Both the position numbers and the translations under genes were made by a program. This document shows positions 56,977 through 64,000 of a stretch of DNA of 64,000 nt, one piece after another (the stretch's first letter is position 1; every line of letters begins with the position of its first letter). The notes below the pieces were generated by a model. That model was not told the DNA's origin and did not search any database. It was given only the letters and a program-made list of their open reading frames with translations. The stretch is from the NCBI GenBank assembly GCA_016235595.1, contig JACRJX010000015.1, positions 310,001 to 374,000 of the forward strand, read 5' to 3'. This DNA is from Verrucomicrobiota bacterium. GTDB taxonomy: Bacteria; Verrucomicrobiota; Verrucomicrobiia; CAIQCK01.

Positions 56977-57044
56977 GACAAGCCTGTTTTGACAGGCGTT
57001 TCCGGGCGGCGCGAATTCGGAGATGGAAGATAGAGGAGATATTT

Positions 57045-57983
57045 ATGGTGACATCAAGAACTTCGCGCCGGCATTTTCTCGGCGCCATCGGAGCGGCCGT
57101 TGCCAGTTTTGGCACGAGAAGGATGTTCGGAGCCGAGGCCGCCAGGGACAACATCCACCTCGGCATGATGCTACAGGCGGATTCCGCCGTCGAGCTGCAC
57201 AAGAATGCCAAAGCCATCGCCGCCGCTGGTTTCGACACGGTGCAGGTAACGTTCTTCTTCCCGCCGACCGCTGACGAACTCAAGTCGCTCGCCAGCGCGC
57301 TCAAGGAACTGAAGTTGAAGACCGCGGCGTTCGGCACCTACTTCAACCTCTTCCGCCCTGAAGAAACCGGCTTCATGCGGTCTAGCATCGCCACCATGAA
57401 GCTTGTGGCCGAGCACGCCGGGCTTTTCGACTGCAAGCAGTTCATCACCTGGAGCGCAAGCTATTCGCCGAAGTTCACCGGCGCCGACCCGCGCAACCAC
57501 ACGCCTGAGGCGGTCGCGCACCTGCAGCGTGCCATCCGCGAGATCATCCTGCCGGTTCTCGAACCCATTGACGGTCGTGTTGCATTCGAGCCCTTTTACC
57601 TCCACGTCGTCGGCACACTGGCCCTGGCGAAGGAAGTGTTCGCGCCGTTTCCTGCCAGCCGCGTTGGACTCGTGCTCGACCCGCCGGGCTTCATTCCGCT
57701 CGACCTTTACCGGAAGCGCGATGAGGAGATGTGCCGCCTCTTCCGCGAACTCGGCGACCGCGTCCACCTCGCTCACTTCAAGGACATCAAGCTCAACGCC
57801 GCCGGCAACGGCCTGGTGAAACCCGGCCCCGGCAACGGCGAGATGAACTACCCGCTGCTGATCTCCGAAATCCGCAAACTTCATCGCCCGCTGTCCTGTA
57901 TCATCGAACACATCAAAGCCGAACCCGCCGAGATGTCGAAGACGAAGGCGTGGGTGGAAAAGCAGTTGAAGGTTGGAAGTTGA
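57045..57983 (+). CDS. Tat-signal sugar phosphate isomerase/epimerase-like TIM barrel
   Basis: SRRHFLGAIGAAVASFGTRRMFGAEA; VGLVLDPPGFIPLDLYRKRDEEMCRLFRELGDRVHLAHFKDIKLNAAG. Confidence 0.85.
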   Translation: MVTSRTSRRHFLGAIGAAVASFGTRRMFGAEAARDNIHLGMMLQADSAVELHKNAKAIAAAGFDTVQVTFFFPPTADELKSLASALKELKLKTAAFGTYFNLFRPEETGFMRSSIATMKLVAEHAGLFDCKQFITWSASYSPKFTGADPRNHTPEAVAHLQRAIREIILPVLEPIDGRVAFEPFYLHVVGTLALAKEVFAPFPASRVGLVLDPPGFIPLDLYRKRDEEMCRLFRELGDRVHLAHFKDIKLNAAGNGLVKPGPGNGEMNYPLLISEIRKLHRPLSCIIEHIKAEPAEMSKTKAWVEKQLKVGS

Positions 57984-58010
57984 TCCCACTGGTAGCAGGA
58001 GAAGCACGCA

Positions 58011-59573
58011 ATGCGATCCGAGTTTAACCGATTCCTATTCGTGAGTGTTACCGTGCTGGCTGGTTTTCTCGGTGTGTCAGACGGGGGTGTGATTCAGCCT
58101 CCAGCGGCAAGGGATGCGAAAGCGAGTCGCAACCCTGCTGTAGTGGCGGTTAATGATTTTGCCCTCGATCTTTATCAGCAGATGGCGAAGGAAACGCCGG
58201 GCAGGAATGTTTTCTTCTCACCATATTCACTTGCATGCGCGTTTGCCATGGCCACGGAGGGTGCGCGAGGCAACACCGCGGAGGAAATGGGCAAGGTGTT
58301 GCGCTTCCCCGCGGAAACCCGTCGCATGGGAGAGGACGCGGCGAAGATGCCGTGGAATACCACCCTTATTCATGATGGCATGGGGGAACTGCGGAAGCGT
58401 CTGGGCGGCGCATGGAAACCAGTTCCCAAAGAAGTCAACGACCGGATCAAGGTCCTGACTGCGGAGCTCGAACGCAAGAACCGCTGTGCCGCCACGGTTG
58501 CCAATTATGACGTGGCCGTGTTCTTCCGGGATCAAGCACAGCAAGTGGCTCGGGAACTCGATTTGCTCTGCAAGTCTCTGAATGATTATGAGCTGCGGAT
58601 GGCAAACGGTTTGTGGACCGAGAAGACCTTTCCGCTCAAGAAACCCTTTCTCGACACGCTGAGTATCCGCTATGGAATCGGCGCGGTCGCGTCCATGGAT
58701 TTCGCAGGTCAGCCCGAGGCGTCTCGCCGGACACTCAATGCGTGGTGCGCCGAACAGACCTATGGCCGGATCAAAGAACCACTGCCATCTGGTGCTATCA
58801 CTGACCAAACGCGTGTGGTTTTGGCTAGCGGGATCTATTTCCGTGGCGAGTGGTTCAATCCTTTTGCCGCGGAACTGACCAAGCACGAGGATTTTCTTTG
58901 CGGTGACGCCAAGGTTCGCACGCCGATGATGCGCTACGCCGAGTCTGTCACAATTGGTTATGCGGCATTCGAGGAAGACGGTTCCCGGTTTGTCACGCCG
59001 CGCGAGGTCGCTTGGGGCGAGCGCGATAAGAGCAAACTCTATCCAGGCGCCAAGGGTTTTGCTGTGGTGGAACTAGCTTACAAGGGCGGGCGACTCTCGA
59101 TGGTCGTGCTGCTGCCGCGGTCTGCGACTGGTTTGACTGACTTGGAACAGAAGCTGAGCACAGACAAACTGCGCGTCTGCTTGAGTCAACTCGAGCAGCG
59201 GGAGGTGACAGTAGTGCTGCCGAAGTTTGCATTCACGACTAATTACGACATGTCGCGCGTCTTGAGAAGCCTCGGCATGAAGGAGGCGTTCGACAATCCG
59301 AAAGCCGACTTCACCGGCATCAGCGACCAACGACCGCTCTTCCTTGGTCAAGTGCTGCACCAGGCTTCTCTGGAAGTGAACGAAAGAGGCTCTGAGGCGA
59401 CGGCCGTCACGTTTGCACTGGCCGCAGGTGGAATGCCAAAGATTGTTCCATTCGTCCCGACTTTTCGTGCGGACCATCCGTTTCTGTTCTTCATTCGTGA
59501 CCGGGCCGCCGGAACCCTTCTTTTCGTTGGGCGGCTGGCTAATCCGAAAGACTGCGCCGCAGCAACGCAGTAG
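58011..59573 (+). CDS. Serpin family protein (serine protease inhibitor)
   Basis: GRNVFFSPYSLACAFAMATEGARGNTAEEMGKVL; RTLNAWCAEQTYGRIKEPLPSGAITDQTRVVLASGIYFRGEW; reactive-loop hinge VNERGSEATAVTFALAAGGMP; DHPFLFFIRDRAAGTLLFVGRLANP. Confidence 0.95.
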   Translation: MRSEFNRFLFVSVTVLAGFLGVSDGGVIQPPAARDAKASRNPAVVAVNDFALDLYQQMAKETPGRNVFFSPYSLACAFAMATEGARGNTAEEMGKVLRFPAETRRMGEDAAKMPWNTTLIHDGMGELRKRLGGAWKPVPKEVNDRIKVLTAELERKNRCAATVANYDVAVFFRDQAQQVARELDLLCKSLNDYELRMANGLWTEKTFPLKKPFLDTLSIRYGIGAVASMDFAGQPEASRRTLNAWCAEQTYGRIKEPLPSGAITDQTRVVLASGIYFRGEWFNPFAAELTKHEDFLCGDAKVRTPMMRYAESVTIGYAAFEEDGSRFVTPREVAWGERDKSKLYPGAKGFAVVELAYKGGRLSMVVLLPRSATGLTDLEQKLSTDKLRVCLSQLEQREVTVVLPKFAFTTNYDMSRVLRSLGMKEAFDNPKADFTGISDQRPLFLGQVLHQASLEVNERGSEATAVTFALAAGGMPKIVPFVPTFRADHPFLFFIRDRAAGTLLFVGRLANPKDCAAATQ

Positions 59574-59629
59574 TCGGACAATCCTTGCATGCTCCTTTGT
59601 TCCTTCTGTTTCAGCTTCTGACAATCCAG

Positions 59630-59664
59630 ACGCTTGCCCTCCTGTGGAAGCGGCGGCATCATGC
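59630..59664. repeat. Short intergenic repeat, copy 1
   Basis: CCAGACGCTTGCCCTCCTGTGGAAGCGGCGGC resembles CCAAACGCTTGCCCTGTGGCGGCGGTGGCGGC at about 63510-63541; antisense translations share PPxPQxGKRLD. Confidence 0.5.
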
Positions 59665-59692
59665 GCGTCAACTTGATGCAGTGCTACGAAAG

Positions 59693-62600
59693 ATGACCAT
59701 GACTCGATTGCGCTCGATACTCACCTTGGTTCTTGGACTATGGACACTGGGCACTGCCGCGGTTGCGGCGGAGCCGGACAGTGATGGGGATGGGTTGCCG
59801 GATCGAGTGGAGCGGTTGCTCGGCACGCCGCCGGAGCGCGTGCAGAACTGGACGGTGTTCTGGACGCGCGACGAGAAGAAGGCTGGGGACAAGACCGGGC
59901 CGCAGATGTTGCGCGCCGCTGTCGCGCATGTGGCGGAGGACAGGTTTGTGTGGCGCGTGGATTGGACTGAACCATTCCCAGGGGGCGGATCGTTGATCAT
60001 TTACCTGGATGCTGACAACCGCAAGGACACGGGTCGGCAGGACAGCCGGAGCAACGCCGGCACGGATCTCATGTATCACTACGCGGGCACATCCGGCGTG
60101 ATGTATCACGGCGAGTTTCCGAAATTGCAGCAGTCTCCGTTGCGCGTGGAGCTGTTCGGCAACAGCATGGTGTTTTGTCACGACGCGCCGCTGCGCCGCG
60201 AGGGGGACGTTGCTGTCGTGCGCGTGGCGTTGCTCGCCGAGAAGGCCGTCCGTGCCAGCACCGGTTGGATTGAGGTTCGCATCCCGCTTACGGGCACGGG
60301 CAAGAAGTCGCGGTTGCTGGGTCCCGAGGACGCGGGGTTTCTCGGTTTGTCTGGTGACGCCATACGTCGCAGCATGTCCGGCCCGTATCCCGAACGCCGC
60401 GCGACACCCGCGTTGCCGTTCGCGTCGGCTCCGCGCCGCGAACAGGCGGCGTCCGTCGAGCGCGAGCGCGTGACGGTCGAACTCGCCGAGGAAGACGGTA
60501 TTGCGCGCCGGGGTGCGCCGGTGCGATTTGGTTTTCCGCTGCCGCAGGGGAAGTTGTTCAACCCGGCGCAGTCGCGACTACTGGCGCCGGATGGCCGCGA
60601 GACGCCGGCGCAATTCACGGCGACCGGTTTCTGGAAAGACGATAGCGTGCGCTGGCTCGCGGTGACGTTTCTCGCCGATATTGCGCCGAAGGCCCGCGCG
60701 GAATATGTCGTGGAGTTCGGTCGTGCCGCGAAGCGGCGTGCTCCACCGCGTCCGCTGCGGATGACGCGCGACGGCGACGCGCTCACGGTGAATACCGGTG
60801 CGATGCAAGTGAGGCTGAACGCGCGGCGTTTCGGTTTCTTCGATGAGGTTCGCGTCGGCGGTGAGACGGTGGCGCGTGGCGGCAGCGGCGGTCTGGTGTT
60901 GACGGCGCGTGATGGCAGACGGTTCACCAGCGCAGCGGGCGAGGCGACGTTGCGGGTCGAGGAGAACGGGCCGCTGACGGCTTGTGTCCGCATTGAAGGA
61001 CCGCTCAGCAACGAAAAGGACGGGAAATATTTCCGGCACATCACGCGGCTGCGTTTCTACGCCGGCAGCTCGAAAGTGGATGTTGCTTGCACATTGGTGG
61101 ACGATGTTCTGGAGCACGAATTCGCCGATTTCCGCTCGGTGGAATTGCCGCTGGAACTGGCGAAGTCTGCGCAGACGGCGCGCTTTGCGTTGGCGGATGT
61201 CGAGCAGACTGAGTCGATCGATTCCGCAACAGCGCGGCTGTTCCAACGCGACGACCAATCGTTCTTGCTGACCGGCGCGTCGCCAGCCCAAGGTCGCCGC
61301 GCGCCGGGCCGCGTGGCGATGGAGGGCGGCGGGCGCGGCATCGGCGTGTCGGTGGAGGATTTTTGGCAGAACTACCCGTGCGCATTGCGAGCCGAACGTG
61401 AAAAGCTCACGCTGGAACTCTGGCCGGACATCCGCGGCGAATCCAGCTACAGCAAGCTTCCTGATTATCTGCGGTTCTCGTTTGTGGAGGGCGCGTATCG
61501 GTTCAAGTGGGGCATGTCCCGGACGCGACGTATGAGTTTGGATTTTGCATTGGAACGTGGCGCGTTGCCCGCGCCTGCTGAACCGCTGATCGTGGTCGTA
61601 CCGGCGGCGTGGTATGAGAGCAGCGGTGCGCTGGGACCGATGGTTGCCAGGCGCGGCAACGAATACGCGGCTTGGGACGAAGTAATGGAGCGGTGTTTTG
61701 CCGACCATCTCCGCATCAAGGAGGTGAAGCGCGAATACGGGTTTTTCAACTGGGGCGACTGGCACGGCGAGCGCGAGATCAATTGGGGCAACAACGAATA
61801 CGACCTGCCGCACGCGCTGTTCATGCAGTTTGCTCGCACGGGCGACCGGCGTTATTACCACCTGGCGCTGGAGGGCGCGCGGCATCAGGCCGACGTGGAT
61901 TGCGTGCACGCGTATCCCGATCCGGCCTACGTCGGCTGCAACGTCGAGCACTCGGTGTTTCACACCGGCACGTGGACCGAGAAGGGGGCGCGCGGCTGGT
62001 CGTATGGTTACGGCGGCGGCGCGACGGCTGCGAACGGCCACACATGGGCCGAGGGCATGTGCGACGCGTGGCATCTGGCCGGCGACGAACGCTCGATGGA
62101 GGCGGCACAGGGCCTCGGCGAACACATCGTCTATGGAATGGCGCCGCGATTCAAGAAACTCGGCACGCACGAGCGGTCGGCGGGGTGGTCGCTGGTCGCG
62201 ATCTTGGCATTGTATCGCGCGACGCTCGACCCGCTCTATCTCGACGCGGCGCGACAGATCGCGGAGGTGCCGCTGCGCGAACGCAAGCCGGGTCAGGGCA
62301 GCGGCTGGCCGCACACGTTGCCGGGTGACCACTGTGCGCATTCGCACATCCCCGGCGCAAAGCTCTGTGTCGGTAACGCATGTTTCCTCATGGGCATCCT
62401 TGGCTCAGGTTTGAAGGAGTATTACATCGAGACCGGCGACGCGCGGGCGCGCGAGGCAGTCATCGGTCAGACTGCGTTTTGGAAACAGATGTGGGTGCCG
62501 GAAGCGGGCGGGTTCCCTTACACAAGCTGTCCGCTGTTCCGGGACCGTCCCGGCGTGCTGGGCGGCATGCTCTGCGCCGACGCCATTGCATTTGCTGCGA

Positions 62601-63484
62601 AGGAAAGCGGCGACGTCGAGTTGATGAACATCGCAGCCGAGGTGATGATCGCGAATATCGCATCGCCGACCGGCGGGGACGGCAAGGGGTTCTCCATGTT
62701 CTCGCGTTGTACCGCGCCGCTGCTGGCTATGCTGCGCGACCGCTGCGAGCCGGCCCGCCGGCTCGTCACGATCAACGCCAACGATCTGCTTCAGCGCAAA
62801 TTTTCGAAGGCGGTCCCGACGACGTTCCTTGGCATCCGCGCGCCGAAGGAGAAGCGGTTCTTCGTTCAGATCTCCGGCGGCGCTGAAACCATCATCATCA
62901 CGCGCAAGCCGCACGGCTCGATGCTCAAAGGCGTGCCGACCGGTACCATCACGGTCGCCGGCCCGGACGGACGCGAAATCCGGCACGAGACATTCGACAC
63001 CGACAAGGGGTGCGAGTTGAGCGTGCCGGTCGCTGCTGACGCGCCACGCGGCACGTATGCGGTGCGCATCGTGGACGACATGCGCGGCATCTGGCACGTG
63101 GGCAGCACGACCGGCCGCGTGGTGCTCGATTGCTCGCGCGCGCCGACACTGGCGAACTACCGGCCTAATCGGCTGTTCTTCCGCGTGCCCGAAGGCGTGC
63201 GGCGGTTCAAACTCACCATCGTCGGCGGGCACAAAGGGGAGTTTGGCATGAGCGTGTCAGACGCTGACGGCCAGACGCGCGGTTTCGTTCGCGGTCTTCG
63301 CAGCGCCGCGTCCACGCCGGACGCGCGACGCACGCTCGACATTGAAGTGGCGCCTGGCAAAGACGGCGCGGTGTGGAGCGCGGTGGCATTTGCCTCGATG
63401 GACTGGGACTTAAAGATGGAGGGAATTCCACCCTACATCAGTGCGTCGGCGACGGGATGGTTTCTGCCGGAAGCAAAGCCGTAA
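59693..63484 (+). CDS. Large exported PcRGLX/YetA-like protein with N-terminal TSP3-like calcium motif
   Basis: Signal peptide followed by DSDGDGLPDRVERLLG; RRGAPVRFGFPLPQGKLFNPAQSRLLAPDGRETPAQFTATGFWKDDSVRWLAVTFLADI resembles the exo-rhamnogalacturonan-lyase-like family; central alpha/alpha-barrel-like region. Confidence 0.7.
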   Translation: MTMTRLRSILTLVLGLWTLGTAAVAAEPDSDGDGLPDRVERLLGTPPERVQNWTVFWTRDEKKAGDKTGPQMLRAAVAHVAEDRFVWRVDWTEPFPGGGSLIIYLDADNRKDTGRQDSRSNAGTDLMYHYAGTSGVMYHGEFPKLQQSPLRVELFGNSMVFCHDAPLRREGDVAVVRVALLAEKAVRASTGWIEVRIPLTGTGKKSRLLGPEDAGFLGLSGDAIRRSMSGPYPERRATPALPFASAPRREQAASVERERVTVELAEEDGIARRGAPVRFGFPLPQGKLFNPAQSRLLAPDGRETPAQFTATGFWKDDSVRWLAVTFLADIAPKARAEYVVEFGRAAKRRAPPRPLRMTRDGDALTVNTGAMQVRLNARRFGFFDEVRVGGETVARGGSGGLVLTARDGRRFTSAAGEATLRVEENGPLTACVRIEGPLSNEKDGKYFRHITRLRFYAGSSKVDVACTLVDDVLEHEFADFRSVELPLELAKSAQTARFALADVEQTESIDSATARLFQRDDQSFLLTGASPAQGRRAPGRVAMEGGGRGIGVSVEDFWQNYPCALRAEREKLTLELWPDIRGESSYSKLPDYLRFSFVEGAYRFKWGMSRTRRMSLDFALERGALPAPAEPLIVVVPAAWYESSGALGPMVARRGNEYAAWDEVMERCFADHLRIKEVKREYGFFNWGDWHGEREINWGNNEYDLPHALFMQFARTGDRRYYHLALEGARHQADVDCVHAYPDPAYVGCNVEHSVFHTGTWTEKGARGWSYGYGGGATAANGHTWAEGMCDAWHLAGDERSMEAAQGLGEHIVYGMAPRFKKLGTHERSAGWSLVAILALYRATLDPLYLDAARQIAEVPLRERKPGQGSGWPHTLPGDHCAHSHIPGAKLCVGNACFLMGILGSGLKEYYIETGDARAREAVIGQTAFWKQMWVPEAGGFPYTSCPLFRDRPGVLGGMLCADAIAFAAKESGDVELMNIAAEVMIANIASPTGGDGKGFSMFSRCTAPLLAMLRDRCEPARRLVTINANDLLQRKFSKAVPTTFLGIRAPKEKRFFVQISGGAETIIITRKPHGSMLKGVPTGTITVAGPDGREIRHETFDTDKGCELSVPVAADAPRGTYAVRIVDDMRGIWHVGSTTGRVVLDCSRAPTLANYRPNRLFFRVPEGVRRFKLTIVGGHKGEFGMSVSDADGQTRGFVRGLRSAASTPDARRTLDIEVAPGKDGAVWSAVAFASMDWDLKMEGIPPYISASATGWFLPEAKP

Positions 63485-63509
63485 GCGGATTCCGTTGTGT
63501 TTGCGGCAT

Positions 63510-63541
63510 CCAAACGCTTGCCCTGTGGCGGCGGTGGCGGC
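63510..63541. repeat. Short intergenic repeat, copy 2
   Basis: CCAAACGCTTGCCCTGTGGCGGCGGTGGCGGC; see copy 1 at about 59630-59664. Confidence 0.5.
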
Positions 63542-63590
63542 AAGATAGATAGCAACTTATCTGCTTCAACCACGTTTGATAAGGAACACG

Positions 63591-64000
63591 ATGAACCAGA
63601 ATGCCGATAGCCAGACTTCACGCCGGGCCTTCTTGAAACACTCTTCCACTGCCGCCATCGCCTGCGGACTCGCGTCACCGTTTGGACTGCCGTCCATTCT
63701 GGGCGCCGCCGAAGCTCCAAAGCTCAGGCTCGGCCTCATCTCGGCGGCAACCTACGGCTACATGGGCGCGGAGCGTGTGCAAGGATCGAATCACGGCACG
63801 GCGTTTTCCACGTGCTGCAATGGCTTCGACGAGGCCAAACGCAAACAGTTCGTGGGAACTTTCGTTGCATCGAAGAAACGCATCGAGGGAGTGCAAGTGG
63901 TGAAGATTTGGGACCCGGTGAAATCCGCGGCGGAGAAACTCGCGGACGTGTGCGGCATCCCGAAAGTCTGCGACAGCGCCGACGAGTGTTGCGAGGGCGT
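63591..64000 (+). CDS. Tat-signal Gfo/Idh/MocA-type oxidoreductase, 3' truncated by window edge
   Basis: Manual translation from ATG 63591: MNQNADSQTSRRAFLKHSSTAAIACGLASPFGLPSILGAAEAPKLRLGLISAATYGYMGAERVQG...VVKIWDPVKSAAEKLADVCGIPKVCDSADECCEGV, open to the last base. Absent from the ORF track because no stop is reached. Confidence 0.75.
   Translation, partial: MNQNADSQTSRRAFLKHSSTAAIACGLASPFGLPSILGAAEAPKLRLGLISAATYGYMGAERVQGSNHGTAFSTCCNGFDEAKRKQFVGTFVASKKRIEGVQVVKIWDPVKSAAEKLADVCGIPKVCDSADECCEG

Noticed and set aside
1-64000. rRNA, tRNA, transposase or integrase genes
   Set aside because: Looked for in the larger intergenic gaps and among ORF products; none recognised.

Overview
High-GC bacterial chromosomal window. 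Gene content resembles the PVC superphylum (Verrucomicrobia/Lentisphaerae/Planctomycetes); this is inferred from protein families, not from a marker gene. It holds about 39 convincing protein-coding genes and no recognisable rRNA, tRNA, CRISPR array or transposase. Main blocks: (1) the 3' part of a parallel beta-helix protein (1-1416); (2) an eight-gene MoxR / ABC transporter / DUF58 / VWA operon (1550-13431) in which all seven junctions are 4-nt NTGA stop/start overlaps; (3) a regulator with an IclR-type effector domain joined to an AraC HTH, divergent from three c-type cytochrome/beta-propeller genes, two of them paralogues resembling the hydrazine-synthase-alpha-like family (13441-22318); (4) an OmpR-type two-component system followed by a prepilin-like gene (22589-25882); (5) an AraC regulator divergent from a GATase1-like protein, a GH89-type alpha-N-acetylglucosaminidase and a GH20-type hexosaminidase (25994-33505); (6) a long accessory region of exported catabolic enzymes: Tat-signal TIM-barrel proteins, a phosphoesterase, a possible new glycosidase plus an exported GATase, a six-gene minus-strand hydrolase/oxidoreductase cluster, a PQQ-like propeller, a GH-A-like enzyme, a serpin and a PcRGLX/YetA-like protein. 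The most interesting candidates are the cytochrome cluster, the fully overlapping MoxR operon, the 36171-38723 gene pair, the serpin, and three classes of short intergenic repeats. Family names come from reading motifs and remembered family patterns; no database search was run.
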